Part shown: piece after piece, positions 1-7,050 of the stretch
Position numbering within the stretch: position 1 is the first letter of the stretch
Layout: each line of letters starts with the position of its first letter
NCBI GenBank assembly: GCA_030824295.1
Contig: JAVBYA010000061.1
Coordinates: 1-10,962 of the forward strand
From: Bacteroidota bacterium
GTDB taxonomy: Bacteria; Bacteroidota; Ignavibacteria; UBA10030; UBA8401
Reading direction: 5' to 3'
Length of the DNA stretch: 10,962 bases
Notes under the pieces: generated by a model
What the model was told of the DNA's origin: nothing
The model's database searches: none
What the model saw: only the letters and a program-made list of their open reading frames with translations
Program-made: the position numbers and the translations under genes

Positions 1-179
1 TCGGTGTGCTTGCTTCAACGATGTTCGGCAGTACCGAGACCACGTTCTATATTCTGGCGGTCTATTTCGGTTCGGTCGGCATCAAGAACACCCGCCATGC
101 ACTTCCCGCCGGTCTCATCGCGGATTTCTTCGGGATGCTCGGTGCCGTTTTCATCGTTCGTGTCTTGTTCAGTCTCTAA
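1..179 (+). CDS. spmB: SpmB-like spore maturation / nucleoside-recognition (Gate) domain protein, 3' end only
   Basis: This is the C-terminal 58 residues of a membrane protein, read in the frame starting at base 3 and ending at the TAA at 177-179. The visible sequence contains GSTETTFYILAVYFGSVGI followed by a NTRHALPAGLIADF-like stretch, which I recognise as the conserved C-terminal signature of SpmB, a Gate-domain integral membrane protein. The last stretch (about LGAVFIVRVLFSL) is a hydrophobic membrane segment. In Bacillus, SpmA and SpmB act in spore-core dehydration, but homologues, sometimes fused as SpmAB, are common in non-spore-forming Bacteroidota-type bacteria, where their job is unknown. 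The start and N-terminus lie outside the window, so I cannot say whether this is SpmB alone or a fusion. The next gene begins 22 nt downstream and may be co-transcribed. Confidence 0.85.
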   Translation, partial: GVLASTMFGSTETTFYILAVYFGSVGIKNTRHALPAGLIADFFGMLGAVFIVRVLFSL

Positions 180-189
180 TCCGAATCAC

Positions 190-196
190 AAGGGGA
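190..196 (+). promoter_or_regulatory. Ribosome binding site that sets the barrel protein start
   Basis: AAGGGGA lies 5 nt before the ATG at 202. It selects that ATG over the longer in-frame reading that stays open back to the window start through the spmB gene. The selected start also places a clean signal peptide at the N-terminus. Confidence 0.75.
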
Positions 197-201
197 ATCA
201 T

Positions 202-1548
202 ATGAAGAAGTATCTGTTGCTCGTTCTCTCGCTGGCGCTCATCACCTCTGCTTCTGCACAATCCAAAGCTGCCGCCGCCGCTGCCGGAACACAGGGTGTT
301 GCGAAGGGGGGCGTCGGCATGACCTGGATCGACGGCGAAGCGTATTACCTTGTGTCGCTGGCGCCGGAGCTCTCTTTCGGTAAATGGGGGGTCGGACTGG
401 ATCTGAACCTGCATATCAGCAGTAAGGATCAGAAGATCCGCGAACAGGATTTCGATGAGACGTATGACTATATCCGCATCATCCGGTATCTGCGGTACGG
501 CACGAAAGGGGACGAGACCTATGTTCGCGTCGGCGCGCTGGATTATTCCCGCCTGGGACATGGCTTCATCCTCTATAATTATAAGAACAGTCCGAGCTTC
601 GACAACCGGAAGGTCGGCGCCGAAGTGGACCTCGACTTCGGTAAATGGGGACTCGAAACGGTGTACGGCGATTTTGCAGCGGCCAGCGTTCTGGGTATGC
701 GCGGATATACGCGTCCGTTACAGTTCACACCCGCAGCATCCATCCCGGTCATCGGTAATCTTGAGGTCGGAGCCACGTTCGCCAGCGACGTGCGCAGTGA
801 TTCACGGGATACCGGTGTGGTCATCACTCCTGTCGGCGCTTCGTTCGACACATCGACCTATAATGCAGGCGCGATGTCCGTCATCGGTTTCGATATCGGT
901 CTGCCGCTGTTCAAACTGCCTGTCGCCGATGCAACGCTCTACATGGACTATGCGAAGATCTTCAATTACGGCAGCGGCTTCGCTGCCGGTATCGACGTCA
1001 ACTTCTCCGCCATGGGACTCGTGAAGGTCTTCACGAAGTTCGAACGCCGGTTCGGTCAGACCGAGAAATTCATGCCTTCCTATTTCAATGCATTCTATGA
1101 GATGGAACGGTACCAAGCGACACCGGGGAAATTCGAAAGCAAAGCGAAACGGTTGGAGAATACCCCCTCGCCGGGCGCAGGATATTTTGGCAGTCTGCTG
1201 GTGGATGTTCTCGGGACGATCCAGGCGGAAGGTTCCTACCAGAAGCTCGATCAGGACCCGAAGAGCGGAATGCTGCACATCGGCGCCAACACCGGCAGCA
1301 AGATCCCGTTGGTGAGTTTAAGTGCCGGCTATGACAAGAAATACATCGAGAGCAACAAGGATGTCTTCACCCTGGACAACCGCTCCCTGCTCTATGCTGA
1401 AGTGGGATACAAACCCTATCCGTTCATGATCGTTTCGACGCTCTATACATGGACGTTCGCTCCGCAGAAGGACGGTGCCGGTGAAGTGATCGGCTATGCG
1501 CCGCAGAAGCGCATCACGCCGAAGGTCAGCTTCGTTTTCCCGTTATAA
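202..1548 (+). CDS. Outer-membrane beta-barrel protein of unknown function
   Basis: The 448-residue product starts with a clear Sec signal peptide (MKK, a leucine-rich core, then SASA before QS, cleavage near residue 20), followed by a short alanine run. The rest has the pattern of a beta barrel: many short amphipathic stretches with aromatic residues and glycines (for example ELSFGKWGVGLDLNLHI), polar turns, no hydrophobic helices, and a C-terminal strand ending KVSFVFPL. The central part (YVRVGALDYSRLGHGFILYN, then DNRKVGAEVDLDFGKWGLETV) resembles conserved, unnamed outer-membrane proteins I associate with Bacteroidota and relatives; this is recall, not a search result. Substrate and role are unknown. 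The start at 202 is supported by the AAGGGGA site and the signal peptide. The gene lies 22 nt after spmB and ends before a strong hairpin, so it may be the last gene of that transcript. Confidence 0.85.
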   Translation: MKKYLLLVLSLALITSASAQSKAAAAAAGTQGVAKGGVGMTWIDGEAYYLVSLAPELSFGKWGVGLDLNLHISSKDQKIREQDFDETYDYIRIIRYLRYGTKGDETYVRVGALDYSRLGHGFILYNYKNSPSFDNRKVGAEVDLDFGKWGLETVYGDFAAASVLGMRGYTRPLQFTPAASIPVIGNLEVGATFASDVRSDSRDTGVVITPVGASFDTSTYNAGAMSVIGFDIGLPLFKLPVADATLYMDYAKIFNYGSGFAAGIDVNFSAMGLVKVFTKFERRFGQTEKFMPSYFNAFYEMERYQATPGKFESKAKRLENTPSPGAGYFGSLLVDVLGTIQAEGSYQKLDQDPKSGMLHIGANTGSKIPLVSLSAGYDKKYIESNKDVFTLDNRSLLYAEVGYKPYPFMIVSTLYTWTFAPQKDGAGEVIGYAPQKRITPKVSFVFPL

Positions 1549-1561
1549 TGAATCCATCAAT

Positions 1562-1590
1562 GACCGCCGGCGCTGTTCTTGCCGGCGGTC
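1562..1590 (+). terminator. Perfect 10-bp hairpin after the barrel gene, possible terminator or leader structure
   Basis: GACCGCCGGC (1562-1571) is exactly complementary to GCCGGCGGTC (1581-1590), with a 9-nt loop. It starts 13 nt after the barrel stop codon. No run of T follows, so it is not a textbook intrinsic terminator. It ends only 14 nt before the proline dehydrogenase ATG, so it could instead act on the 5' leader of that gene or stabilise the upstream mRNA 3' end. Confidence 0.6.
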
Positions 1591-1604
1591 CTGCGAATTG
1601 ACGT

Positions 1605-2507
1605 ATGAATCTCCTCAACTCCCTTATCGTCGGCGCCATGCCGTTCGTTCCGAAACCGATCATCGCAAAGGTGGCCAGCCGCTACATCGCCGGCGCCACG
1701 CTGACCGATGCTGTTGCCGCCGTCCGCACGCTGAATGCGCAGCGCGCAATGGCAACCGTGGATGTGCTCGGCGAGGACATCTTCACCCGCGAACAGGCGA
1801 TGCAGAGCCGTGATGCCAGCGTTGCTGTGCTGAACGCGATCGCCGAACATTCCATCGATTCCAATCTCTCCATCAAACTCACCTCGCTCGGTCTGAAGAT
1901 GGAACAGCAGTTCTGCATGGAGAACACGGCCCGGATCGTCGACACGGCGAAGAAACACGGTAATTTCGTCCGCATCGATATGGAGGACCATACCTGTACG
2001 GATGATACGCTGGCGGTCTATCGCGCAATGCGGGAACGGCATGACAAGGTCGGCATCGTCATCCAGGCATACCTCCACCGGAGCGAACAGGATATCCGCA
2101 CCCTGGCGGCAGAGAAAGCGAATGTGCGCCTCTGCAAAGGGATCTACGTGGAGCCGGCAGCGGTCGCTATCAAGGACCGAGCAGGGATCCAGGAGAACTA
2201 TCTGAAGCTCCTCCGCATCCTTTTTGAAGGGGGGAGCTATGTTGGGATCGCAACGCACGACGACGTGCTCATCAACGGCGCGATCGCCATGGTCAATGAG
2301 ATGAAGCTGGGGAAAGAGAAGTATGAGTTCCAGATGCTGCTGGGCGTGCGGGATGAAACGCGCAAACGGCTTGTGAACGAAGGTCACCGTCTGCGGGTCT
2401 ATGTGCCGTTCGGTATGGATTGGTATGGTTACTCCATCCGCCGGCTCAAAGAGAATCCGCAGATGGCGGGACATATCTTCAAAGCCATCTTTCGTATCGG
2501 ACAATGA
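1605..2507 (+). CDS. putA/prodh: Proline dehydrogenase (monofunctional PRODH)
   Basis: This 300-residue flavoenzyme would oxidise L-proline to pyrroline-5-carboxylate, the first step of proline catabolism to glutamate, and pass electrons from FAD to the respiratory chain. The length matches the single-domain bacterial enzymes (Thermus type, about 300 residues) rather than bifunctional PutA. Family motifs run in order along a beta/alpha barrel: SIKLTSLG (89-96, with the active-site Lys91), RIDMED (123-128), QAYLHR (154-159), RLCKG (175-179), IATHDD (215-220), EFQMLLGVRDE (241-251), YVPFG (266-270), and the C-terminal YSIRRLKEN (276-284), whose paired arginines 279/280 bind the proline carboxylate in this family. 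No pyrroline-5-carboxylate dehydrogenase gene is in the window. The region before the ATG shows no obvious Shine-Dalgarno site. The stop codon overlaps the next gene's start (ATGA), suggesting translational coupling. Confidence 0.95.
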   Translation: MNLLNSLIVGAMPFVPKPIIAKVASRYIAGATLTDAVAAVRTLNAQRAMATVDVLGEDIFTREQAMQSRDASVAVLNAIAEHSIDSNLSIKLTSLGLKMEQQFCMENTARIVDTAKKHGNFVRIDMEDHTCTDDTLAVYRAMRERHDKVGIVIQAYLHRSEQDIRTLAAEKANVRLCKGIYVEPAAVAIKDRAGIQENYLKLLRILFEGGSYVGIATHDDVLINGAIAMVNEMKLGKEKYEFQMLLGVRDETRKRLVNEGHRLRVYVPFGMDWYGYSIRRLKENPQMAGHIFKAIFRIGQ

Positions 2508-3181
2508 TTATCCCGCTCCCTGCACTCATTCGGTACTGGTGCACGCGTCCGCTGCTCGTGTTCACGGTGTTGACCCTGTTCACAACCGTCTCCGTCATCG
2601 GATGTCACAGCACTGGAGCGATCACATCGGATATGCCGGCGGTACCGGTGGTGAAAACATTCACCCATAGTTCTGCGCTGGTCTTTCAGCGAAGCATTAC
2701 GGTCCTGCAGCGTTCCGGTTATATCATCACGGTCAGTGATGCCGCGGCAGGAATCATCACAGCGGAACGGTATTCCACTTTGGATCAGTCCGACAAACCG
2801 CTGCCGGAAAAACAAAAAATGTCTGCCGGTGAATCGTTCCTGGTATTCATCAGTTTTGTCCTGCTCTTCGGTTTCATCATTATGCTGTTCGCCGACAGTT
2901 CCAAGGCGAATGATGACAAGAAGACGTCAAAAGAACGGAATGAACAGGACCATCATCGCCATGACGACTCGGCAGAGAATATGCAAACAGTCGAATCATT
3001 TAGATATGTCCTGACCCTTCGAATACATAATGAAGGAGCCCGGTCCACGTCTGTCCATGCGACGGTGACGAAAGTGACGGTGTCCAACGGTACACCGCTG
3101 AGGACTGCCGCGATCAATTCATCCATGATCACTGACGGTTTCTTCCGGTTGTTGACGGACGAATTGACCTTTGCGCCATAA
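2504..3181 (+). CDS. Hypothetical lipoprotein with a central transmembrane helix
   Basis: I do not recognise a named family for this 225-residue protein. The start at 2504 forms an ATGA overlap with the proline dehydrogenase stop, with GGA just upstream. Residues 16-33 are a hydrophobic signal segment ending in VIGC, a plausible lipobox with Cys34 as the lipidated residue. Residues about 55-90 (SALVFQRSITVLQRSGYIIT, then AGIITAERY) look like the small alpha/beta domain found in several bacterial lipoproteins, in which the buried helix is followed by 'aGIItae'; this resemblance is weak. Residues 111-130 are a strong membrane helix, followed by a highly charged, histidine-containing linker (131-158) and a probable beta-rich C-terminal part (165-200, alternating TLRIHNE and HATVTKVTVS). 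A lipid anchor plus a membrane helix points to the inner membrane. The first helix might be an uncleaved anchor instead. Confidence 0.75.
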   Translation: MIIPLPALIRYWCTRPLLVFTVLTLFTTVSVIGCHSTGAITSDMPAVPVVKTFTHSSALVFQRSITVLQRSGYIITVSDAAAGIITAERYSTLDQSDKPLPEKQKMSAGESFLVFISFVLLFGFIIMLFADSSKANDDKKTSKERNEQDHHRHDDSAENMQTVESFRYVLTLRIHNEGARSTSVHATVTKVTVSNGTPLRTAAINSSMITDGFFRLLTDELTFAP

Positions 3182-3193
3182 CGCTCCTCCCCA

Positions 3194-3240
3194 TTGTTCA
3201 AGCAATAGATATCACCATACGATCGCATAACTCACAATAA
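3194..3240 (+). promoter_or_regulatory. Possible promoter/regulatory region upstream of the first OPT gene
   Basis: The 69-nt gap contains TTGTTC (3194-3199) and, 18 nt later, TACGAT (3218-3223), a weak match to a -35/-10 pair. TTGTTCA, GCAAT and ACTCA..ATAA also occur in the same order upstream of the second OPT gene. No terminator separates the preceding lipoprotein gene, so read-through is also possible. Confidence 0.3.
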
Positions 3241-3250
3241 GGAGAAATAC

Positions 3251-5302
3251 ATGTCCTCCACTTCGACCCCCACCGGGAAATTCGAACCATTCATTGCCGA
3301 CGGGCAAATGGTGCCTGAATTCACCGTTAAATCCGTGCTGTTGGGTGCGCTGTTCGGCATCATCTTCGGCGCATCCACCGTTTATCTCGCTCTCAAGGCA
3401 GGGCTGACCGTTTCCGCATCGATCCCGATCGCCGTGCTGGCTATCTCGCTCGGCCGCAAGTGGTTCAAGACAACGATCCTGGAGAACAATATCATCCAGA
3501 CCACCGGTTCGGCCGGTGAATCCATCGCCGCCGGTGTCGTCTTCACGCTTCCCGGGTTCCTCTTTCTATCCGTAGAAAGCGGCGGCGCTGCATATTTCAA
3601 CTATTGGACCATCTTCACGCTTGCCATGTTCGGCGGTATCCTTGGTACGCTGATGATGATCCCGCTCCGCCGTTCGCTCATTGTGCAGGAACATCAGTCG
3701 TTGCCGTATCCGGAAGGAACGGCCTGCGCATCCGTGCTCATCGCCGGTGAAAAGGGAGGAGATTTCTCCAAGACCGCCTATCAGGGACTCGGGTTTGCGT
3801 TCCTGTATGCCATTCTGCAGAAAGTGCTCCACGTGATCGCCGAAACACCGGCGTGGGTCACAACGCAGAAGAACAAATTCTTTCCCTCCGCTACGGTCAA
3901 TGGTGATATCACGCCGGAGTATCTCGGCGTGGGGTACATCATCGGACCGAAGATCGCCGGCGTGCTGGCGGCAGGCGGCGTGCTCGCCTGGGTCGGTCTC
4001 ATTCCGCTTCTTTCCTCTCTGGTCCCGGCTTCCACCATCGCAGAACAACTGGTGAAACTCGGTTACCTGAAAGATGTCCTGACCGCCGGCGGTCCGGGCG
4101 GTTGGAATCCGGAGACACAGGAGTTCGCCAATACTTCCAGCGCCATCTATCGTGCATACATCCGGCAGATCGGTGCCGGTGCGGTCGCGGCAGGCGGTTT
4201 CATCACCCTTCTGAAGACCATTCCCACTATCATCAGTTCCTTCAAAGGAAGCATGGAGTCACTCAAGAACCGTCAGTCCGGCGTCGCTATTGCACGGACG
4301 GAGAACGATCTTTCGTTCCTTACCGTGCTCGGAGGCTCGGCAGCGCTGGTAGTACTTATTGCCATCCTTCCGATGATCCCGGGTGATTCGCTCATCAGCA
4401 AACTGATGCTCGGTGTGCTCATCATCGTGTTCGGATTCTTCTTCGTCACAGTCTCCTCCCGCATCGTTGGCATCATCGGTTCCTCTTCCAATCCGATCTC
4501 CGGCATGACCATTGCCACATTGATGGGAACCGCGCTCATCTTCATCGGTATCGGCTGGACCGGTATGGTCTACGAACCGATGGCGCTCGTCGTGGGGGGT
4601 ATGATCTGCATCGCAGCGGCGAATGCCGGTGCAACATCGCAGGATCTGAAGACCGGTTACATCGTCGGTGCCACACCCAGGTATCAGCAGATTGCTCTCT
4701 TCATCGGTGCGATCGTCTCTTCCGCAGTGATCGGCTGGACGGTGCAGATCCTCGATACGCCGACACCCGCGATGATCTCGCAGGGAATCTATCATGCGAT
4801 CGGTACAGAAGACTTTCCCGCTCCGCAGGGAACATTGATGGCGACCCTCATCAAAGGTCTTCTCTCCTTCAATCTTGACTGGCAGTTCGTGCTTGTCGGC
4901 GTGTTCGTTTCCATCGTGATGGAGATGTGCGGCGTGAAGGCACTCTCCTTTGCTGTCGGTCTGTACCTCCCGCTCTCCACCACGCTCCCGATCTTCGCCG
5001 GCGGTCTCATCAAAGGCGCAGCGGATATGGTCCGGAAGCGCAAAGGTGAAGGGGAAGAGGATGCGGAACTCGGCAAAGGCAGTCTCTTCGCGACCGGTCT
5101 CGTTGCCGGCGGTGCTCTGTTCGGCGTAATCGTTGCCGTGCTGAAAGTATACGATGACAAATATGAATGGGGTCTGCTAAACGCTCTGAACATGGAACAT
5201 ATACTCTCCGGTGTGCTCGGAGCCGGCGGATTCGAGCTGCTCGGCGTCGGTGCTTTCGCATTTATGGCCTTCACTCTCTACCGTGCGGCAATGAAGAAAT
5301 AA
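3251..5302 (+). CDS. OPT-family oligopeptide transporter (first paralogue)
   Basis: This 683-residue polytopic inner-membrane carrier belongs to the OPT family, whose members use the proton gradient to import oligopeptides or metal chelates. Bacterial members are rarely characterised, so the substrate here is open. Family signatures visible include VYLALKAGLTVSASIPI (44-60), ENNIIQTTGSAGES (78-91), the PYPEGTACA block near residue 155, GATSQDLKTG (460-469) and APQGTLM (524-530), with many hydrophobic helices in between and the C-terminal LPLSTTLPIFAGGLIKG block. The ATG at 3251 is preceded by AAGGAG with 6-nt spacing, the best ribosome site in the window. The protein aligns along its length with the product of 8559-10649. 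Against that paralogue it has a longer loop near residue 270-295 (PGGWNPETQEFANTSS) and a much shorter loop at 499-524. A strong terminator follows the stop codon. Confidence 0.93.
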   Translation: MSSTSTPTGKFEPFIADGQMVPEFTVKSVLLGALFGIIFGASTVYLALKAGLTVSASIPIAVLAISLGRKWFKTTILENNIIQTTGSAGESIAAGVVFTLPGFLFLSVESGGAAYFNYWTIFTLAMFGGILGTLMMIPLRRSLIVQEHQSLPYPEGTACASVLIAGEKGGDFSKTAYQGLGFAFLYAILQKVLHVIAETPAWVTTQKNKFFPSATVNGDITPEYLGVGYIIGPKIAGVLAAGGVLAWVGLIPLLSSLVPASTIAEQLVKLGYLKDVLTAGGPGGWNPETQEFANTSSAIYRAYIRQIGAGAVAAGGFITLLKTIPTIISSFKGSMESLKNRQSGVAIARTENDLSFLTVLGGSAALVVLIAILPMIPGDSLISKLMLGVLIIVFGFFFVTVSSRIVGIIGSSSNPISGMTIATLMGTALIFIGIGWTGMVYEPMALVVGGMICIAAANAGATSQDLKTGYIVGATPRYQQIALFIGAIVSSAVIGWTVQILDTPTPAMISQGIYHAIGTEDFPAPQGTLMATLIKGLLSFNLDWQFVLVGVFVSIVMEMCGVKALSFAVGLYLPLSTTLPIFAGGLIKGAADMVRKRKGEGEEDAELGKGSLFATGLVAGGALFGVIVAVLKVYDDKYEWGLLNALNMEHILSGVLGAGGFELLGVGAFAFMAFTLYRAAMKK

Positions 5303-5324
5303 TCCTATTGTTTCGGTGACACTT

Positions 5325-5370
5325 GAGGCGTCTTCATCCCGGCAAGGGAAGGAGACGCCTCTCTGTTTTT
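5325..5370 (+). terminator. Intrinsic (Rho-independent) terminator after the first OPT gene
   Basis: GAGGCGTCTT (5325-5334) pairs with GAGACGCCTC (5352-5361), giving a 10-bp stem with one G-U pair. Inside the loop, TCCC (5337-5340) can pair with GGGA (5346-5349). The stem is followed by TCTGTTTTT (5362-5370). This is the clearest terminator in the window and separates the OPT gene from pepD. Confidence 0.88.
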
Positions 5371-5404
5371 CACGGCGAATAATCCGCTGGAATGAAGGGG
5401 AAAT

Positions 5405-5450
5405 TCGTCGTATTTTTAAATATCAACTTTTTCCAACAATCATAGTGAGC
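5405..5450 (+). promoter_or_regulatory. AT-rich leader upstream of pepD, likely holding its promoter
   Basis: After the terminator, composition shifts sharply to AT (TATTTTTAAATATC and following). Because a terminator lies just upstream, pepD needs its own promoter, and this is the obvious place. I cannot assign exact -35/-10 boxes. The ribosome site is weak (GTGAGC before the ATG at 5456). Confidence 0.35.
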
Positions 5451-5455
5451 ATGTT

Positions 5456-6910
5456 ATGTCTGAAGCGATCAAAGGTTTAGAGCCGGCATTGGTATGGAAG
5501 TACTTCGCGGCCATCAGCCGCATTCCGCGCGGATCCAAGAATGAGAAGGCCATCGCTGCGTACGTGATGGGTGTTGCAAAGGAGTTCGGACTGGAAGCAA
5601 AACAGGACAAGTTCATGAACGTCCTGGTGAAGGTGCCGGCAACGGCAGGACGCGAGAATGTTCCGTCCGTTTGTCTGCAGGGACATCTGGATATGGTCCC
5701 GGAGAAGAACAAAGAGAAGGTGCACGATTTCACAAAGGATCCCATCGAACTTGTCCGCAGCGGCAACATGCTGATGGCCAACGGAACGACGCTCGGCGCG
5801 GACAACGGCATTGCCGTGGCAACGAACCTGGCGATCATGGAGGACCGCAGCATCGAGCACGGTCCGCTGGAACTCCTCTTCACCGTGGATGAAGAGACCG
5901 GTCTCACCGGTGCGACAAATCTGAAACCGGGATTCCTCAGCAGTGCGACCATGATCAATCTCGATTCCGAAGAAGAGGGCTCCGTATTCGTCGGCTGTTC
6001 CGGCGGACGCAATACCATTGCGCGCTGGAAGCTGGCAACCGATACAGCGCCGAAAGGGTCCGTTGCACTGAACGTGGTTGTGAAAGGATTGAAAGGGGGA
6101 CATTCCGGCCTGGAGATCGATAAAGGGCGCGGTAACTCCATCAAGATCATCACCAGAGTGCTGATCGCTTTGGAAGCGGTCGGTGCCCGGATCTCTTCCA
6201 TCGAGGGAGGGAACAAGAGCAACGCCATTCCGCGCGAAGCGGAAGCGCTCGTGTTCGTACCGAAGAAGGATGCAAAGAAGGCAGCGAAGATCGTTGCTCA
6301 GTGGAACGAAACCCTGAAAGGGGAACTTTCTTCTGTGGAACCAGACCTGATTGTGATCGCGGCGGCCGCTGATGTGAAAAAAGGGACCGTCCTGAAAAAA
6401 CCGCTGCAGACTTCGCTGCTCCGGGCACTCTCTGCACTGCCGCACGGCGTGCTGAAGATGAGCGCCGATATTCCCGGATTGGTCGAGACCTCCACGAACG
6501 TGGCCATCATTAAGATGGAGAAGAAAGCGATCGAACTGATCACCAGTCAGCGCAGCTCCGTATCGTCGGAGATCGTGGAAGCGCTGCAGACCATGGCCTC
6601 CATCCTGACGCTTGCCGGTGCGGCAGTGACGCATACGGACGGATACCCGGGCTGGAAGCCGAATCTGCAGTCCGCTATTCTGGGTGTGGCGAAACATTCC
6701 TACAAGAACCTTTATGGAACGGAGCCCCATGTGAAAGCGATCCATGCCGGATTGGAATGCGGTATCATCGGGGAGAAATATCCCGGTATGGATATGATCT
6801 CCTACGGTCCCACACTGGAAGGGGTCCATTCACCGGATGAGAAGATCCATATCGACACGGTCGGAAAGTTCTGGAAGTTCACGCTGGAGATCCTCAAGAA
6901 CGTCCGGTAA
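5456..6910 (+). CDS. pepD: PepD-type cytosolic aminoacyl-histidine dipeptidase (M20 family, di-zinc)
   Basis: This 484-residue product matches the usual length of PepD (about 485 residues), which hydrolyses Xaa-His (carnosine-like) and other dipeptides in the cytoplasm. The metal and catalytic residues expected for the family are all visible: QGHLDM with His77 (metal) and Asp79 (catalytic), GTTLGADNG with bridging Asp116, DEETGLTGA with Glu146 (general base) and Glu147 (metal), INLDSEEEG with Asp170 (metal), and EGVHSPDE with His458 (metal). The lid/dimerisation domain begins around GGHSGLEIDKGRGNS. There is no signal peptide, consistent with a cytosolic enzyme. It stands between two OPT transporter genes, fitting a role in cutting imported peptides. 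It appears to be its own transcription unit: terminator before, strong hairpin after. An ATG at 5451 is in another frame and does not compete. Confidence 0.95.
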   Translation: MSEAIKGLEPALVWKYFAAISRIPRGSKNEKAIAAYVMGVAKEFGLEAKQDKFMNVLVKVPATAGRENVPSVCLQGHLDMVPEKNKEKVHDFTKDPIELVRSGNMLMANGTTLGADNGIAVATNLAIMEDRSIEHGPLELLFTVDEETGLTGATNLKPGFLSSATMINLDSEEEGSVFVGCSGGRNTIARWKLATDTAPKGSVALNVVVKGLKGGHSGLEIDKGRGNSIKIITRVLIALEAVGARISSIEGGNKSNAIPREAEALVFVPKKDAKKAAKIVAQWNETLKGELSSVEPDLIVIAAAADVKKGTVLKKPLQTSLLRALSALPHGVLKMSADIPGLVETSTNVAIIKMEKKAIELITSQRSSVSSEIVEALQTMASILTLAGAAVTHTDGYPGWKPNLQSAILGVAKHSYKNLYGTEPHVKAIHAGLECGIIGEKYPGMDMISYGPTLEGVHSPDEKIHIDTVGKFWKFTLEILKNVR

Positions 6911-6932
6911 CTGTTCGTCCATCATGTATTCT

Positions 6933-6964
6933 GCACACTGCCGGGAGCGATCCCGGCAGTGTGC
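6933..6964 (+). terminator. Perfect 14-bp hairpin with GCGA tetraloop after pepD
   Basis: GCACACTGCCGGGA (6933-6946) is exactly complementary to TCCCGGCAGTGTGC (6951-6964), closed by GCGA, a GNRA tetraloop. It begins 22 nt after the pepD stop. Only GTTTA follows on this strand, and there is no T run on the other strand either, so transcription termination would not be canonical. It could also protect the pepD mRNA 3' end. Confidence 0.7.
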
Positions 6965-6984
6965 GTTTAAAGGGGACGATATTC

Positions 6985-6996
6985 CGAATGCATTCG
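6985..6996. promoter_or_regulatory. 12-bp perfect palindrome, possible operator
   Basis: CGAATGCATTCG is identical on both strands and lies in the gap between the pepD hairpin and the GTG-initiated gene at 7051, where a promoter for that gene would be expected. It is a possible dimeric regulator site. No second copy was noticed in the other intergenic gaps, so this is a weak call. Confidence 0.25.
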
Positions 6997-7037
6997 TCCA
7001 TGAATCTTGGTACATTGAGCGCATTGTGAATCTTTTC

Positions 7038-7041
7038 GGAG
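7038..7041 (+). promoter_or_regulatory. Ribosome binding site favouring the GTG start at 7051
   Basis: GGAG lies 9 nt before GTG at 7051 and 18 nt before the first in-frame ATG at 7060. The spacing favours GTG, adding three residues. Confidence 0.5.
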
Positions 7042-7050
7042 TCGGTCACT

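Noticed and set aside
4..201. In-frame 66-codon extension upstream of the barrel protein
   Set aside because: It overlaps the SpmB coding sequence in another frame and would bury the signal peptide; the ribosome site and signal peptide select 202.
1557..2504. 315-codon open frame on the - strand opposite proline dehydrogenase
   Set aside because: It mirrors a gene with full PRODH motifs, its translation is rich in His/Asp/Arg with no family resemblance, and it is a codon-bias shadow.
5477..6829. 450-codon open frame on the - strand opposite pepD
   Set aside because: The + strand encodes all metal-binding residues of PepD; the antisense translation is low-quality, His/Arg-rich and has no start signal.
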